DNA of 64,000 nucleotides from Callipepla californica brunnescens (lineage: Eukaryota; Chordata; Aves; Galliformes; Odontophoridae): contig JALIRH010000019.1 of assembly GCA_023055505.1 (NCBI GenBank), forward strand, positions 2,108,001-2,172,000, given 5' to 3'. Positions 1 through 14,001 of this stretch are shown piece by piece (position 1 is the first letter of the stretch; each line of letters starts with the position of its first letter). Made by a program: the position numbers and the translations under genes. The notes under the pieces are model-generated. The model was given only the letters and a program-made list of their open reading frames with translations. It had not been told where the DNA came from and did not search any database.

Positions 1-3000
1 TTCTTGATACGTAACTACTGCTGATGTAAGGTTGATAAATATGCAGCTGTGTGTTGGCATAGTGCATGTCCTCAAGTGCAGTGCTTAGCTGTGCTAGTTG
101 TGGCACGGGTTACTGTGCAGATATATCTAGGCTTTCCTTAACTATAGTTCGTTTCCTGGTCTTCCAGCTATGTGACTTCAAATACACTGAAGTAATGATA
201 GTTGTGCATCTAACTGTAAACAGATGTCTGCTTATTACTGGGATGTGCTTGCATGATCCTTTGATGTTAACAGCAATTTATGAATGTGCAGAACAACGCT
301 GCAGGAAAGCTGTTCAGCTGCTTTAATTGTAAGTATTTAGGTGTCTGTATGAAGAATGTTAAGATCATTTATCAAATTTCCTACTGAAAAATGTAGCCAA
401 CTGGCATCGCTTGTGAGGTGTTAGACTTTGAGGATTCGAGTGTATTTTAGTTTCTTTGTTTGACTGGTTATATAGCTAACTCTAGTAAAAGCTAGTGTTC
501 TCTCTCTTTTAATACTAGAGGTGATGTTCAATTATCCTTTCTTTTAACTTCAAGGATAAAAAGGATGGGAGAGGTTTCAGAAATCTTCTTAGATGACTGT
601 TGGAGCTTCTTGAATTCAGTTGTATTTTTTTTAAACAGGTGCATAGGCATTTCTCTTACTGATGAAATGCGAAGACTTACTACATTCCAAGTCCTTATCT
701 TTCTGAGATCTCTCTTTGACAGTCCAAACTTTCAGACTTGTAGTACCAACTGCAGACCGTTCAACTTTCTTCCTGAACGGTGAAGCAGTACTGGTGGGGT
801 GGTGTGGTGTTGGGTTTTGAGTTGGAGATCCCCTCCCCATGGCATTAGGGTGCCTGGTACACTGAGAAGGTAAAACACTGCTGTAATGCATTATCACTGA
901 AGTTAGTTCTGTGGAGTTGGAGCCTTGGCTATATTATGTGGGTGTTCAGTGGGTGGTATGAAATGCTTATGTGGAACAGGGAGCTGGAGGTGCTAATTCT
1001 TCCTCAGGTTGATGATACAGGGCTGCTTTTCCTGCCTCTGTACTGAGTGGGTGATTCAGTGTCACTAGATAATAGTCTTGTTTCAGCTGAAATAGAAATA
1101 GCTGCAGTTAGTTACAGTAGCGTTAGTTTGCATTGCCATGTTTCATCCTGTTACCACTGGCCTGGAAAGGAGGATTTGTTTCCTTCAAGTGTCATCCTAG
1201 CTCTTTGGGCAGGGGTGTGTGGACTCCCGGTACTGGAGTGGAAACAGGTGGTGCAGCTGTTGGGATTTTGTGCCATTCCCTAGTGTCCCTGGGGTTGCCT
1301 TTTCCCTGCTGTGCGAAGGCATGCAAGTACAAGGCTCAAGGAAGGGCAGACTGCTTTGTAAGGTCAATAGCTCTCAGGTGCTGCATGGTCTCTAGGTGAT
1401 ACATTGTGTAAAATGTAATGAATAGCATAAATTTTGAGGAGACATTGCAGTTACCTCGAGTATTGTGGTGGTTGCATTGAGATAGCTGCTTGCTTGATGT
1501 GGACTTGAAACTTGAACCAAAGCACTTCAGTCAAGTTTGTTTTAAAGCCTTACATTTATGTTAAAGGCCAGAATAGCCTCCAACCAGCAGTGAACACTTT
1601 GTAACAAGAAAGGAAACTGAGGTGATATCCTTTAGGATGGAGACTTGGAATGCTTTTTTCTTTTCTTTAAAAAGGAAAAAAAAAAACAAAAAAAACCTCA
1701 AAATGAAACAAACACCAATCAACACACGCAGGAAAACAGAAAAAGAAAACTTAACTGTTGAGTCGTTTGCTTTTTAGTGCTTTGCTGTATTGCAGTGCTT
1801 GGTTGGTTTTAACAGTTTAAATGCTCTTATGCATTATTCCTTATGTTCAGAGTCTTACATCGAGATCTTCTCTCCTGTGCTTAGCACCTTCTCTCCTGCA
1901 GCATCTTCTGAAAAGGATGTGTATCTCAGTGGCAACATATTTGCTACGTTCAGCAGAGCTGCTGCTTAAAGATATTATCGAAGGCAGAGAAGATGTGGCT
2001 CATTTGATAGGTACTGCGTGTTAGTGGTTGTCCTGAACATTCTCTGCAAACAGCTCAACAGCTGTATTAATAATTGTTTCCATTGGATTCTTGGCATGAC
2101 GTTTTTCTTACCTTCCTCCCTTCCCTTTTTGTTTGTACTTCTAAGGTGACCTTTGTGCAAAACCAATGGCTTTCCAATTTTTTTTTAATACTCTCAATTC
2201 CCATCTAATTTGTTTTCACTGGCCTAGGTGCGTTTAACTTTTCAATGTGTGACTTGGCATGGGTTGAATTTCAGTTTTCTGATATGCAGCTTGTGCCAGT
2301 GCAGACACTGGGTGTTCCTCCTTCTGTCTTTTAGGCAAAGGTCCAATCTATAGAGAAGCTTTTTTGGCATTCAGGCTCCTCCCTGCTCTGCTCATCAGCT
2401 TCCTGCTTTTCTGTGGGTAGGCAACAAGTGGCTTTTGGCTGAGGTTTCTTTGCCAGCTCTGCCTCCTTCCCTCTGGCTTCTATGCTTTTCACTGAGTAGA
2501 AGAAGAAAAATTAGAAAGAAGGAAAGTGCTGTGCAATCTGTCTTACTGATTTACACGTAAAAGTACTCAGTGCCTTACTTCAGAGATAGTTTTAGTGGGG
2601 TTTCTGCTCCTGAAGGTAATTCTGAGTCCCCATATTCAGTGCTAGGTAAGTTTGCAAGAGACTGACTGCAGTGCTGCACTTGAAGAGACTTTTGTTTTCA
2701 GAGACAGACTGTGTTTTTGTCTTTGTAACATCTTCATGGTGACAAGACTAAGCGATGTTAGAAGTACTCATCATGTTAGTTTGTCTCATCTCAATTCACA
2801 AGATACTTGCCTTAATTTCTTGAGAGAGTGGCCTACATCTCAGTGCCTGTAGCTCTGTCAAAGAACTACTGGGGAAGATCTTACTTGTGTTCTTTTCCCA
2901 AGCTGGATGTTTAGTTTAGGAATATAGTTGCGCATGATGTGCTTATGATTCTTGTTGACCGTGAAGAACAATTTCAAACCTGCACGCTGGTTAATCCTAA

Positions 3001-4315
3001 GGACTGCTGGAACTTGATTCTCTTTCCAGCTTATTTTCAAAATTGATGGGCTGTACTGCAGAGAGAGACTTGTATTGAAGCTGATAGCAGTGAGTTAAAG
3101 ACAACCTGCATAGTTCAGCAGTTGTGTTCGTTCATCACCTTCCTTTTCTTTGGACTCTTCTATTTTAACTGGGAACGGCATTTGATTCTTAAACTAAAAT
3201 TTTATTTTCCTTTGTATTTTCTTTCTCCCTCCAAGATTAGTTTTTCTTTAAGTACTCAGTGTGTGGATATTTCCTTTCTCAGTGTTCCTCTTGGAATTCA
3301 TAAGTGTCAGAAGTCTTCCTTAGAACTGAGAACTGCCTTGTATGTGTTCTCAGTGCTGTGTTCTCAACTGTAAGTGCCTCTCCTCTCCCTGTTGGCTAGT
3401 AGTGAGTTCTGACTCCTGGGTCTTTCTTCTATGCCAGTTGGAACACGGTAACTGTTCCATGCAGTTTCTTGGTGTGGTAGTCTGCTTCTTGACATTACCT
3501 AAAGAAATTCCTGTGAGTATTGATCAACTGCCAGTTAACAATCATTTTCCAGTTTGACAGTTGGAAATGGCAAAACAGTGGTCCTGCTAGTGTCATAGCT
3601 CAGAAGGCAACTCTCTTCTTTGTATTTAGGACTGTATTTGTCTGGGTTTAAGGACAGAGCTGTAGTTCCCTCCTTTGATTGTTAAGCCCTGTTTTGAACT
3701 GGACATGAGGACTTTCTGGAACAAAATGGGGAAATGTTGCATCCTTTTGTATAGTGGAACAGCACTCTTAGGGCTCAGACTGTGACTGCATCCTTTTGAG
3801 GATGAAGTGCATCAATCAGGCCCTGCATAGCTGGCATCTCTAATGCTGTTACTGGTGAGAAGAGACAGGCCAATCTGTTAATTAGGATGAGTTCCTCTGT
3901 ATGCTGATGAGCTACAATGTTCTATCATGTCGGCTATACTGTCTTGCTATATGATTTCCTTCTGGCAATTAGGAAAATGACAAACGCTGTGGATGACTTG
4001 ACTGTAAGTTGATTGAGTGGCCTAGGGTGCTTAAGTAACTTACCATAAAAACTTGAAAGTTCAGTGGGAAACTTTTTGATGTGGAAAAGCTGTAAGTATA
4101 CTGTGATACTATTGGCATCTGTTGAACTAATTGCTATCAGGAAAGTGCATTTTTGGTGAAATTCTCCAGTATCTAATTGACTATTGAATGAGTCTTACTT
4201 TATTTTTTTCTGCTTCCAAAATTCATAAACCTAGGCTGTACTTATTAGGCTTCTGATTCTGGAAATTTGTTTTTGGCATTTTCTCTCCCAGTAAGTCTCA
4301 TGGTTTTAAGCTGAT

Positions 4316-4378
4316 AAGCTGTTGGAGATGGGCAGGTTGGACTACACACTTCACAGCTCCGGCTCTGTGAGGTTAAGG
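4316..4378 (+). mobile_element. possible CR1 tail remnant
   Basis: GGGCAGGTTGGACTACACAC followed by a CTCTGTGA end loosely resembles the last 60 bp of a CR1 element. The match is partial and could be chance. Confidence 0.3.
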
Positions 4379-6521
4379 AGACAAGGAAGCGCATAGCATT
4401 GATGACACAGTAGGAAACACTGAATTTTGGTTAATTCACTTACTGCTTTGTTCAGGGTGCCTGTAGTGACTGTGGATTCTCGTTTCATATTGATAAGATA
4501 GTTAAGTGTGAATACAGACGAGAATTTTTAAAGCAATTTCTACAAGTGCCAAACTTGTCCAAGTATATATTGACCAAGTATATTAACTAAAAATAATTTT
4601 ATTAGAGTTTTGTGGGATGTATTTTACAGCTCAGTTTAGGCAGTGGCCAGGCATATTCACTTCCAAAATGCAGATTTGTTCTCATTTCTGAAGTACTGTT
4701 GATGTGTTTAGTGGATTTATGTATGTGCTTTATTTTTTACTTTTTTCCTTCTTTCTTCTCATTACTTGTGAACAAAAAGTTGAGAACAGTTCAGGAGTCT
4801 GGTGTGGGGCAGTGTGGCAATGGTGTGATGTTTTTCCCTGAGGAGATGCTTTGTGTGATGTTGCAGAGTAGTAACTGATCAGAGGATGATGCACTGATAT
4901 GTGGTAAATCTGTGTGCCCTGTCCCTCAGAATTGATAAGCTGACTTCCCTGGGAGATGGGCACTGCTTGCTTTAATTTCTTGACAGGACTAGTGGACTTT
5001 TTATGGAAAAACAAAAACAACACCTGAATAGTCCTAGTGTCACTTAGCAGCAGTTGAATGAAGATATATGGCAGTTCTTCGCAACCGTTTTCTTTCCCAG
5101 AAATACAAAAACAAGACTGCTGTTTAAGAGCTCCAATTTATGCTGTCACTGTGGTGAAAGTGACCTTTCTGGATCTGTTTCTTAAGGGTCTCTACTTACA
5201 TCTTCTTGATAATGGAATGTAGCAATAATTTCACTGTTTTTCCCCATCTCCCTTGTTCTTCCTCAAAATTAGACTTGCAGTCTGAGTGGGTGTTGCTGTA
5301 ATGCACCCAGAGTCTTAGAGTAATTTAACATTACTTAAATGTGTTTGTAGTGATGTTGCTTTTAATAGAATTTGGCTTGAAGTAAATTTGAAACAAAATT
5401 GCTTTTCCGTTTTTCCCTGTCAGCTTATGGGACTGCTTATTGAGGGAAATTACAACCGGTGTCATGTAGTTTTTCAGGATTATTTTTTTTTCTTTCCTCT
5501 CTGTGTTCTTGCAGAAGAGCTTAAGGTTTCTTATTTAGAAGTACAGGCAGTCTTTAAGCACAAGTGGTATGAACTGTTAGTGATGGCTGTGTAGCAACCC
5601 CAGGGCTGCTGCATGTGGTTTTAGGTGAAAGTTGCTTCATTTCTGCAGGCTGTTGTGACTTGAGGCTGTGCTGTGGAGAAGATGTTACATAAGGAAAAAG
5701 GCTTTGGAGGAAAAAAACATGGACTCTAAATCTTAACTCTGGTCTCAGCAGTAAGAGGTGAGTGCACATAGGGATTTCTGCTTTCTCAAGTATTTTGGCT
5801 GTAGATGGGCAGAGAGGCTCTCGTTTATCTTCTTGTGCTGTAGCAGTGTAGTCCATCAGTTACCAACTAGTGTGGTGCCAGGTGGATGAGGCTTGAGAAT
5901 TCTGTTTTGAACTAAACCCAGGGCTCTGGCACACAGAGCTGTGTGTGATCTCAGTGAAGTTATCTGGGAGTCATTGCTGATCTTTTCTCATCTGGGAAGA
6001 ACCTGTAATAGAAGTAGGGCCTAGTATAAGCTGTGACAGGTTTGCACACACTTTCCAAATGCTGTCCAGCACTCGATTTCATCCCATTGAGCTGTGCTGG
6101 TGTCTTATCCAGTGCTGCTTGAAGTGCTGCTCTTCTATTGATCTGTAAGAATGTGAGTAACACCTAACTTGCAAGCAAGTGGAATTCTTTGAAGTGCTTA
6201 GGATTTTTGGATAATGAACAGTAGTTTGTCAAGTGGTTATGCAAAAGTACAGTTAAAAGATGATGAAAAAGGCAGTGTTTGATAAGCGTAAGAAAATTCT
6301 CAAGACCAAAGTGAACTCTAATATCTGAACTCAATAGCTAGTTGAACAAGCTCTTATCTCACAAAGGCAACTGTATCCTTCCCTTATTTCTGTTTCAAAC
6401 TTGAAAAGATACTCAGCTGTGATTCTCTTACTATGATGCTTCTGTTTTGTCCCGTGAAATGTAGTAAACCTGTAGGAGTCAGGTTAGTCATGTGCTATTG
6501 CTAGTGAAAAGGGAGGTGAGC

Positions 6522-6549
6522 TAGTAGGTAGCCAGTAGGCTACCTACTA
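6522..6549. repeat. perfect inverted repeat, hairpin 1
   Basis: Twelve-base arms TAGTAGGTAGCC and GGCTACCTACTA flank a four-base loop, AGTA. It abuts hairpin 2, with no base between them. Confidence 0.95.
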
Positions 6550-6587
6550 AGTTGTAATAGCCTACTAGCCAGTAGGCTATTACAACT
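6550..6587. repeat. perfect inverted repeat, hairpin 2
   Basis: Seventeen-base arms (6550-6566, AGTTGTAATAGCCTACT, and 6571-6587, its exact reverse complement) flank the loop AGCC. The inner part GCCAGTAGGCTA is also present in hairpin 1, so the two hairpins are related as well as adjacent. Confidence 0.97.
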
Positions 6588-9500
6588 AAGAATCTTGTTA
6601 TCAGTTAATGGATACATGTTGAGGGTTGGACAAACATGGAGCATTACATGATACGTAACAGGGTTGTATATAACTAAGATATTTTTCGGATCTCTGTCTT
6701 TTTCATTTCCCTCTTTATCCAGAGATGAGAACTGAATGCTGCTGCAAAAATTAATACAATTTAACAAATATTAATGCTGCTTTAATACTGGAGCTTTGCA
6801 TAGTAAAAATAATTCCCATGTATTTTGTTGTTTGACAACACGTTCTGTTGATTTGGCAAGGCAGTTTTTCACAGAGATGCTGCAGACGCTTTCTGAAATT
6901 TGGAAAACTATAGCTGAAGTCAAGAAGTGAGTGCAGAAAACCAGTCATCGAGGTCGATTGCCAAGGGAGATAGCAGCACGTGCTATGTGCTTATGGAGTG
7001 ATCCATTGCTGTGCACGTGAATGCATACTTTCAATTACATTAGGAACTATTAGAGCTTGTGCTGTTTAGGATCTTGTTCTTCTGTGGCCATTTTGAAGAA
7101 TTGCTTTCATCGAGTTCATCAACCTGCTTTTCTGCTGCAGATTCTAGGGAGAGGAAAACTGCTGGTACATGTCTCTTAATGCTCCGAAGGATTTTAAAGC
7201 AAATTATCAGTGACTACGTTTTTCAAGGTGTCACTGTCCGTTGTAGCCCAGTAATTCCTTCTCTTGCTGTCTATGTATTTAGTTTTATTCTCTTCTGATT
7301 AAAAGTCAAAGATGCTTTGTCCTGGATAAAACGTGAACTACGGTAGCTTTTAAGAAAAGTCCTGGCTTCAGCTAATCCTTTTAGTTCATGTCCTCTGAAA
7401 ATCATTAAAAAAATAGGGATGTGATCATTGTGAGTTCCATTCTGGACTTTGCCCCTGCAATTCCTGTGATGATGGACAATTCTTTTGACACACTTACGTG
7501 TGTTGTTTTCTTTCAACAAGAGATGAGTAGCTGCTTGTTTTACTGGCATTTTTCAGCTGTTTCAGCAGGGAGTTCTGAAGTCTATTGAGATCTGAATGTG
7601 TTAGTTTATAGTGTTTTATTTGGGGATAATAAACCACTAGAGATATCTTCCTCTGTGTGTCCAGCTTCCTGTACAGCTCTGTTTTACGCCTCTCAGAAAG
7701 TAGTGTGATTTTTGTTAACAAACCTGTTGTGGTTGATTTTATTTGAGGAAAGTATTTTTGACTGGCAGCTGGCAGCTCAGTCTTAAGGGAAAAATAGCAG
7801 GGCGTTCAGAATTCGTTCTGAGAACATGCCATGTTTGATTTTCTTGATGCAATTCCAAACAGAATTGCCTACGGTCTGTTAACAAGAAACTGAATCTTAA
7901 TTAATTGTATTGTTTCCTTCTTAATACTGTCTCTTGATGTAGTTTGAGTAGACCTCTGAAGGATTTGATTTCTAGAGTAAGTTGCCCGAATAAAACACAA
8001 CTGAGGGTAAGCCTTTTCCTTTTACTACCATGCAGAGATCAGAGGAAAGAATCTTTTTCCACTCTTGTTTTGATATCACAAATGAGTTTAGCAAAAACAG
8101 AAGTGGTATTTTAAATTTTTGTGAAGAAGTTTTTGTGAAATCTATTAAAGCGTGGCTCTTTACAATTTTGGATTTTAACTTATTTGTTTCAACTAACTCT
8201 ATGTCTTAGTCTGCTTAGTATGAGAGCAAAAGTAACTCTCACCCCAGTGCGAGAGGTGGGGTGTCGGGGAAGGGAAACCTAAAATAATGTTAGTGGATGA
8301 AGTGTTTTAGGTTTCAGTGTTGAATCTCTGGTTTTGCTTTTCTACTCAAAAGTATTGATCACGGTTTTTAACTGTCTTGTGTATTAACTTTCAATTTCTA
8401 GTGACAGCCTTAATAGCAATATTTTTACACTTAAAATTGTGGTTAACTTAAATCTCTTACGTGCACAGATATGACTCACTGTCTTTTTGCTTTGTTAAGC
8501 TATGGCAACTTTACTTTTTTTTTCTAAAGTATATGTTTAGTAGATATTACCAATTAGAGTAGACATCTGTTTAGAGATCACAAGCAATCAAAATCACTTA
8601 CGAAGAAATTGTTGGCTCATGATGTCTCTAAAATAATTCTGTAAGTTCAGCTTCTTTTTAGCTGTTGCTAAGTGATAAATTTCCATTGACATGAGGGATG
8701 TGAGGACATATCAGCATGCTACCAGTTGTTTTATAGGCACTTAGCTCTGCCGCCTTGCAGATGGTTGGAAAACTCTTGGTAGTGGGTAAATGTGTGCTGA
8801 TTATCTCATTGAATTAAGGTAACCTTTTGTCATTCATTGAATTCCGCAGACCAGGCAGTGAGCAGCTGCTCTACTGTTGAATTCTGGATTTGGTGAATAC
8901 AGAGATTATGCTAAAGGCTGTTTAGTCTAGTTCCAGGTACTAAACATCAGACCACTGTAAGAATTTTGTTTGATTGATACCTCCTTCAATATTTTAATAA
9001 TTGGGCCTATCGTCTGTATTTTGACCAAACAGTGTTTTCCAACATTTTGTCACTGGTGTTCTTAAGCTTTGGAAGTAGGTCAGTAAGAGAGATTGCAAAG
9101 AGCTGTTTGTGATGCTGCTTTTTTCTTATCTCCTTCTCTCCTGTCTTTCTTCCCTGCCTCTTAAAGTGTTACAAAGCAAAGTCACTTCCTGCTTCTTGGA
9201 CTACAAAAGTTCTCTTACTCTTTTTGTTTTCTATTTTCAGTGCAGAAAGACTGATTTGACATAAACTCATATGTCAAATATCAGTTAAAACCAGTTTCTA
9301 GTTTATTGGAACTTGTCTCAAAGAAATGCGTAAGCAGTCATTATAATAAAGCTCACAAATTGGTGTATCTGTTTTTGAGTGCACTCAAATGTAATCCATC
9401 TACCAAGGAAGTGTCTTTAACGGTGGTGCGGAGTTCAGAGTCATGTTAAAACTTGCTTGTGTCTCCCAACCCTTCTGAAGGGGTACTGAAGGTACACCCT

Positions 9501-12500
9501 TCTGAAAACAGTACTAGTAGGCACAACTAGGTTTTCAAGTAGATTGCTCTTATTAAAGTCCATTTTTTCAAAATTTAAATAAATTTTTCCCTAGGTAAAG
9601 CTAAAACTATTTGGGTTGCAGAAAGTGGCAGTTCAACTGGATCATTGGGCAATGTTAAAGTTTCAAAAAACAGTCCTCAGGCTGATACAGGTTTATCCAA
9701 GTAAATTCAGTTCTGTATAGATCTAAACACAAGAATTACATGTCACAGACCTGCATTAGATTCTTTACAGTATTAAATATTTTCATATTAACTGAAAATA
9801 ATATGAGGAAATGAGAAATGTGAAACTTAAACGTTGGCTGTTGATCTGCTTCTCTGCTGGAGAAGGGAATGCCTGCCTGTCTTGCTGTCTGTAGCTTCTT
9901 GCACCCATCTGTTTGCTTTCCACTGTCAGTTCACATAGCATAAAAACCAGCAACCTTGAGAGCCTGACCTCAATATGTGCATTTCCTGATCAGAGAACAC
10001 AGGCTGAAGGCAATGCTCAAGTTTCCAAAGTCTTGGGAAATTCTACTGGGCCCCAGCTGCGCTGTTCTGTGGCAGCTGTGGTGGTAACGGCACAGGTGAA
10101 GCTTTAGGATAAGGCTTTCTTGTGTGTTATTTAGCTCAAGAGCTTGGACTTTTATAGCCGGATTAAAATAATCTTTCTTTGATCGTAAGTTAGAGCAGTG
10201 GATTAAATTGTGACCAGTTTAAATGGATAATCCATTAGCGTAGAATCAAAAGACCAAATGATTGTGATGAAAGTAGTTTTTAGAGCCTAATGTTTAATTC
10301 TGACTTGAGAGAAGATTCTGTTAGGGATGTCCTGAAGATGTTGTACTTGAAGGGAGAAGGGTTAGGGCTGTTCTGAAAGCACATGAAAAAAGCAGAATTG
10401 AGTTTGTGTTAATAGAACATAAATCAGAATTGAGTAGCCTGATTTATCCCACACAAGCACTTTCTGTAGCACTGTTTTTGTTTATCATCTGAAATAATTG
10501 GCCTGATTTGAGAAAGACCCCAGCTCTTGTCTCGAATATAGCAAGTAGAGAAGTGGAGTGGGTCCTGTAAGTACATCCTTAAAGAGGATCCAGCTGTTCT
10601 CCTCAACTTTATCCATATACAATCTTAACCAATTTAAATTGATAACTATTTGGAATTCATTTGAGAGTCATTACAGGAATCTCTAGACTATTCTCTCAAT
10701 TTATATGTCTAAAAAATAATTTATCTTTACAATTGTCTCATTTGGAAGCTTTGTAAACACAGATGTTTAAATATGTTTAGTGAACTGCTAAAAATTTCCT
10801 GTGCTGTGCCCAATGTTCTACCACGGAGGCTAGTTTCTTCCTCGCAAGGCAGAGCATACTGACCTTGTAATGCTAATTGAAATACTGTTCTTTGGTGTAC
10901 AGCTCTGCAGCTTTGCTTTTGCGTTTGTAGCAAATTCACACGAACGTGTCTTAATTATCCTTAATAAAACACTGGCATTATGTGAAGTGCTAAGAAAAGA
11001 TTCTGTGGTATTGAGTGTAGTTGTACTTTTGCTTCTTGGTGGCTGTCCTGTGTAACTGCACAAAGTGTTGGCCTTAGTTCTGAAGCTGGTGATGCTTTTT
11101 AGCTGTCTCCAGTATTGATGTACACCTGCCTGTGAAAACGTATGGAGACAGTTGGCTAGTGTATTATCCTTGAGAAAATTCATCCTCTGGAGGAAAGCGT
11201 GCTGAGTGCTGGTGAGTCTTTCTGTGCTGCTGTCAGAACTGACAGCTGACACCTGTTATCAGTGCAATAACTCCAAGGCAGAACCTTTCACTTCCTGGCA
11301 GGAAGCTAGTGTTTTTTCTCTTTTTCTGTTGTTGTTCATAGAGATGCAAAAGAAAATACTTTAGTGTCCTTAAATTTGGAGCTGTCAAGAATATCCCTAT
11401 CAACATATCAACAAAGCCCTGAAATTCCATAACAAAAAGCTGTATTATGCAGTTAACAGGTGTTGTCTTTTAAATTCACCAAGAGATGCAAAGAAACCCT
11501 AAGAGGAGCATTATTTACTTTTCCCCCTGTAAACTAAGGGTGGAAGAGTGTGTGCGTGTGTGGGGCTGGGGAAGGAGGAGTGGAGCTCTGCTGTTCTGTG
11601 AAAGTTGTGTTCCCTGTGTTCTGCAGAGTGCCAACTGCTGGGTTTCTGAAAGCATGCCTTCCCTATTACCTTCTTGTTTGTAGGGATAAAGTACAGCATG
11701 GTTGAAGGCAGTTGAGTCCAGTCTTTCTGCTACTGCTTTCTCTTATGATTTGCTGAGGACCGTTCATGACATCTTTTGAAGGCCAATAAGCAAGTGCTGC
11801 TTGGCTTTAGGATTTCAGACCTTTTATGCTAAATAGGATACCAATTATTTTTGCAGATTTGCTTGTTCTTGAGGATTTTTTTGCTTTAAATGAAAGTATC
11901 TTAGCATTCAATTTCAAATAGCTGTGATAAATCCTTCCTGAATTGTTCTGTCATGTCAAAACACTGCCACTTCAAGCTGTTTGGGTCAAAGAAATTCCAA
12001 GAATATGCATTCCAGGTTTTTGCAAGTGGATTTAGCAAATTGAGCTCTAATGGAGATTTGTGTCAGCTAGGGCTTTCTGCTCCCTGTTGGTTCAGGATGG
12101 TGTCTATCATGACTGGACCTGCAGAATTTCTGTCTTCATATCTCATTCACTGCCGTAATAAGAACTAAGTATATTAATTTCTGGTACCAGAGGTAAATGA
12201 ATATTGAGCTGCTTTTCAGACTCTAAGTAATGTGTCTAATCTAGTGCAGTAAAAGCCCTACTAGTTGATGAGTGCGGTACTTTAAGTAATTCTGTTGGTT
12301 AAATCTAATTACCGTACAGTACTTCTTAAATCAGATTTCTACTGGCTGCAGGGCAAAGCATCTTAAGCTTTGTCAAACTTAAACTGTACCTTATCTGGAA
12401 TTATTCTAAGACTGATAACTGTGATTCTTTCCTGTGCAGTGTGTTCTGTATTTACAGGAGAAGAGTTATGGCTGTTGAAGTTGGTCAATTACATAGGAAG

Positions 12501-13954
12501 TAATGGGAACAACTGTACTGAGATGCCAGAAAATAATTGAGTGTGGAAGTGAGAGCTCAAGTCATTAGTCTGTGACGACATACAGTGAATGAAAGGTTTT
12601 AATGATAAACTAGGTACGAATTATGAAGCTTTTTCTATGCTTTTTTTTTTTTCCTGTGCTACAAGTGAGTTAATTTTTAACTGCCAGCACCTGTAGGAGA
12701 AAGTCTCTTAGGGCCTGAGGCTTGTGTATTAGAATGTATTTATTGGCTCGATAATGCAGTGCAGCTTTTATCTGTCCCATTTAACCAGGAAGTATTTCTC
12801 ATGTAATCTAACTGTAAATCTGGAGAGGAGAAAACTGTAGGAGTGTGATTTTTGCATTGTAATGCTGGTTAGCAGTAGCACTTTGTGAACCGATGCAAAT
12901 AACTGTTCTAAACAACTTCTGAGGAGGAGAATTCTTTAGCCCTCTATGATGAATCTACCCACAAAACATCAGTTTATCTTTCCACTTATGCATTCATGTA
13001 TGAGTGTAAGATATATACGTGTACATAAATGTTTTATTTGCGTTAATACTATATCTGAAGTCATTTACCAACATTGTTGTCCTGTGAAGGCTGACAGACT
13101 TTTATTTAAAGAATGTAGAAGTGTACCAGATCTGGTGAGGAGGGAGGGAGAAAAACAGTGAATGAAAGAAGAAAATATTGTGTGCTGTTATAAGGTTATA
13201 ATGGTGACTTCCATAGTTGAGGGCAGCTTCCTTTCTGCAGGTACTGGCAACCCTTCAGTAGTACTGGCGACTTTTCTTTGCCTTACCAAACTGGCTGATT
13301 AATTTGGTGCTGACTTCAGGCAGCTGCAGATGCTTAAACTAAAAGATGAGGAGTTGTTCCAACAGACGCTGTGACACCATGCCTCGCTTCATTAAGCCAG
13401 ATTTCTCGTACTGAAATGTTGTTTGGTGGCATCCTGCAAAAACTAGCAAATTTGTTGTGGGACCTCTGTACTGTCAGTGTATTCCTTGCCTGTGAGACAA
13501 CCTTAAGGAAAACTCAGCAGTGGGAGGTACTCAATAGGACAGCCTCCCAGATGATTCTGGATTCTGCCTTATGTCATGCAAGCTTAAGGAATGGTCTCTT
13601 CCCTGTCAAACTTTGTCAGTGCTCACTTGTGGAATAATAAGTCATCTGAGCATAACCTGTGAGCCTGCTTACAGACAGTAAAGGGTATCTAGAAGGGAAA
13701 GTGAAAGGATTCCTGCTCCCTGCCCCATTCAATTCCAGTGAATACCACAAGTAAAGGGGAGAGTAAGACCTGAAGGTGGTGGTGTCTGCCTTCAAGCTGT
13801 AAAGGAAAAGTTTGCTGCTGTGTAGGCAGTTTTCAGATGATTTTTGAAAGAGTTACTGTAAAGGTGCGAGGATCAGGATGTGTTTTTGAGGGGTTTCCAC
13901 TCTGTTGTGTGTTGTAGCACCTGTGTTGTTGTGGTGTCCTGTATCTTCTCTTGG

Positions 13955-13956
13955 TA

Positions 13957-13987
<31 letters not shown>

Positions 13988-14001
13988 TATTTTTTTTTTT
14001 A
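13955..14001. repeat. (TA)n microsatellite joined to T-rich tract
   Basis: About twelve TA units at 13955-13978 run directly into a T-rich tract interrupted by single A bases. Confidence 0.9.

Noticed and set aside
10830..11252. 140-codon - strand open frame
   Set aside because: It is long for this region, but its composition is Ser/Thr-rich with no motif, and a + strand frame overlaps it. Chance opening is the simpler reading.
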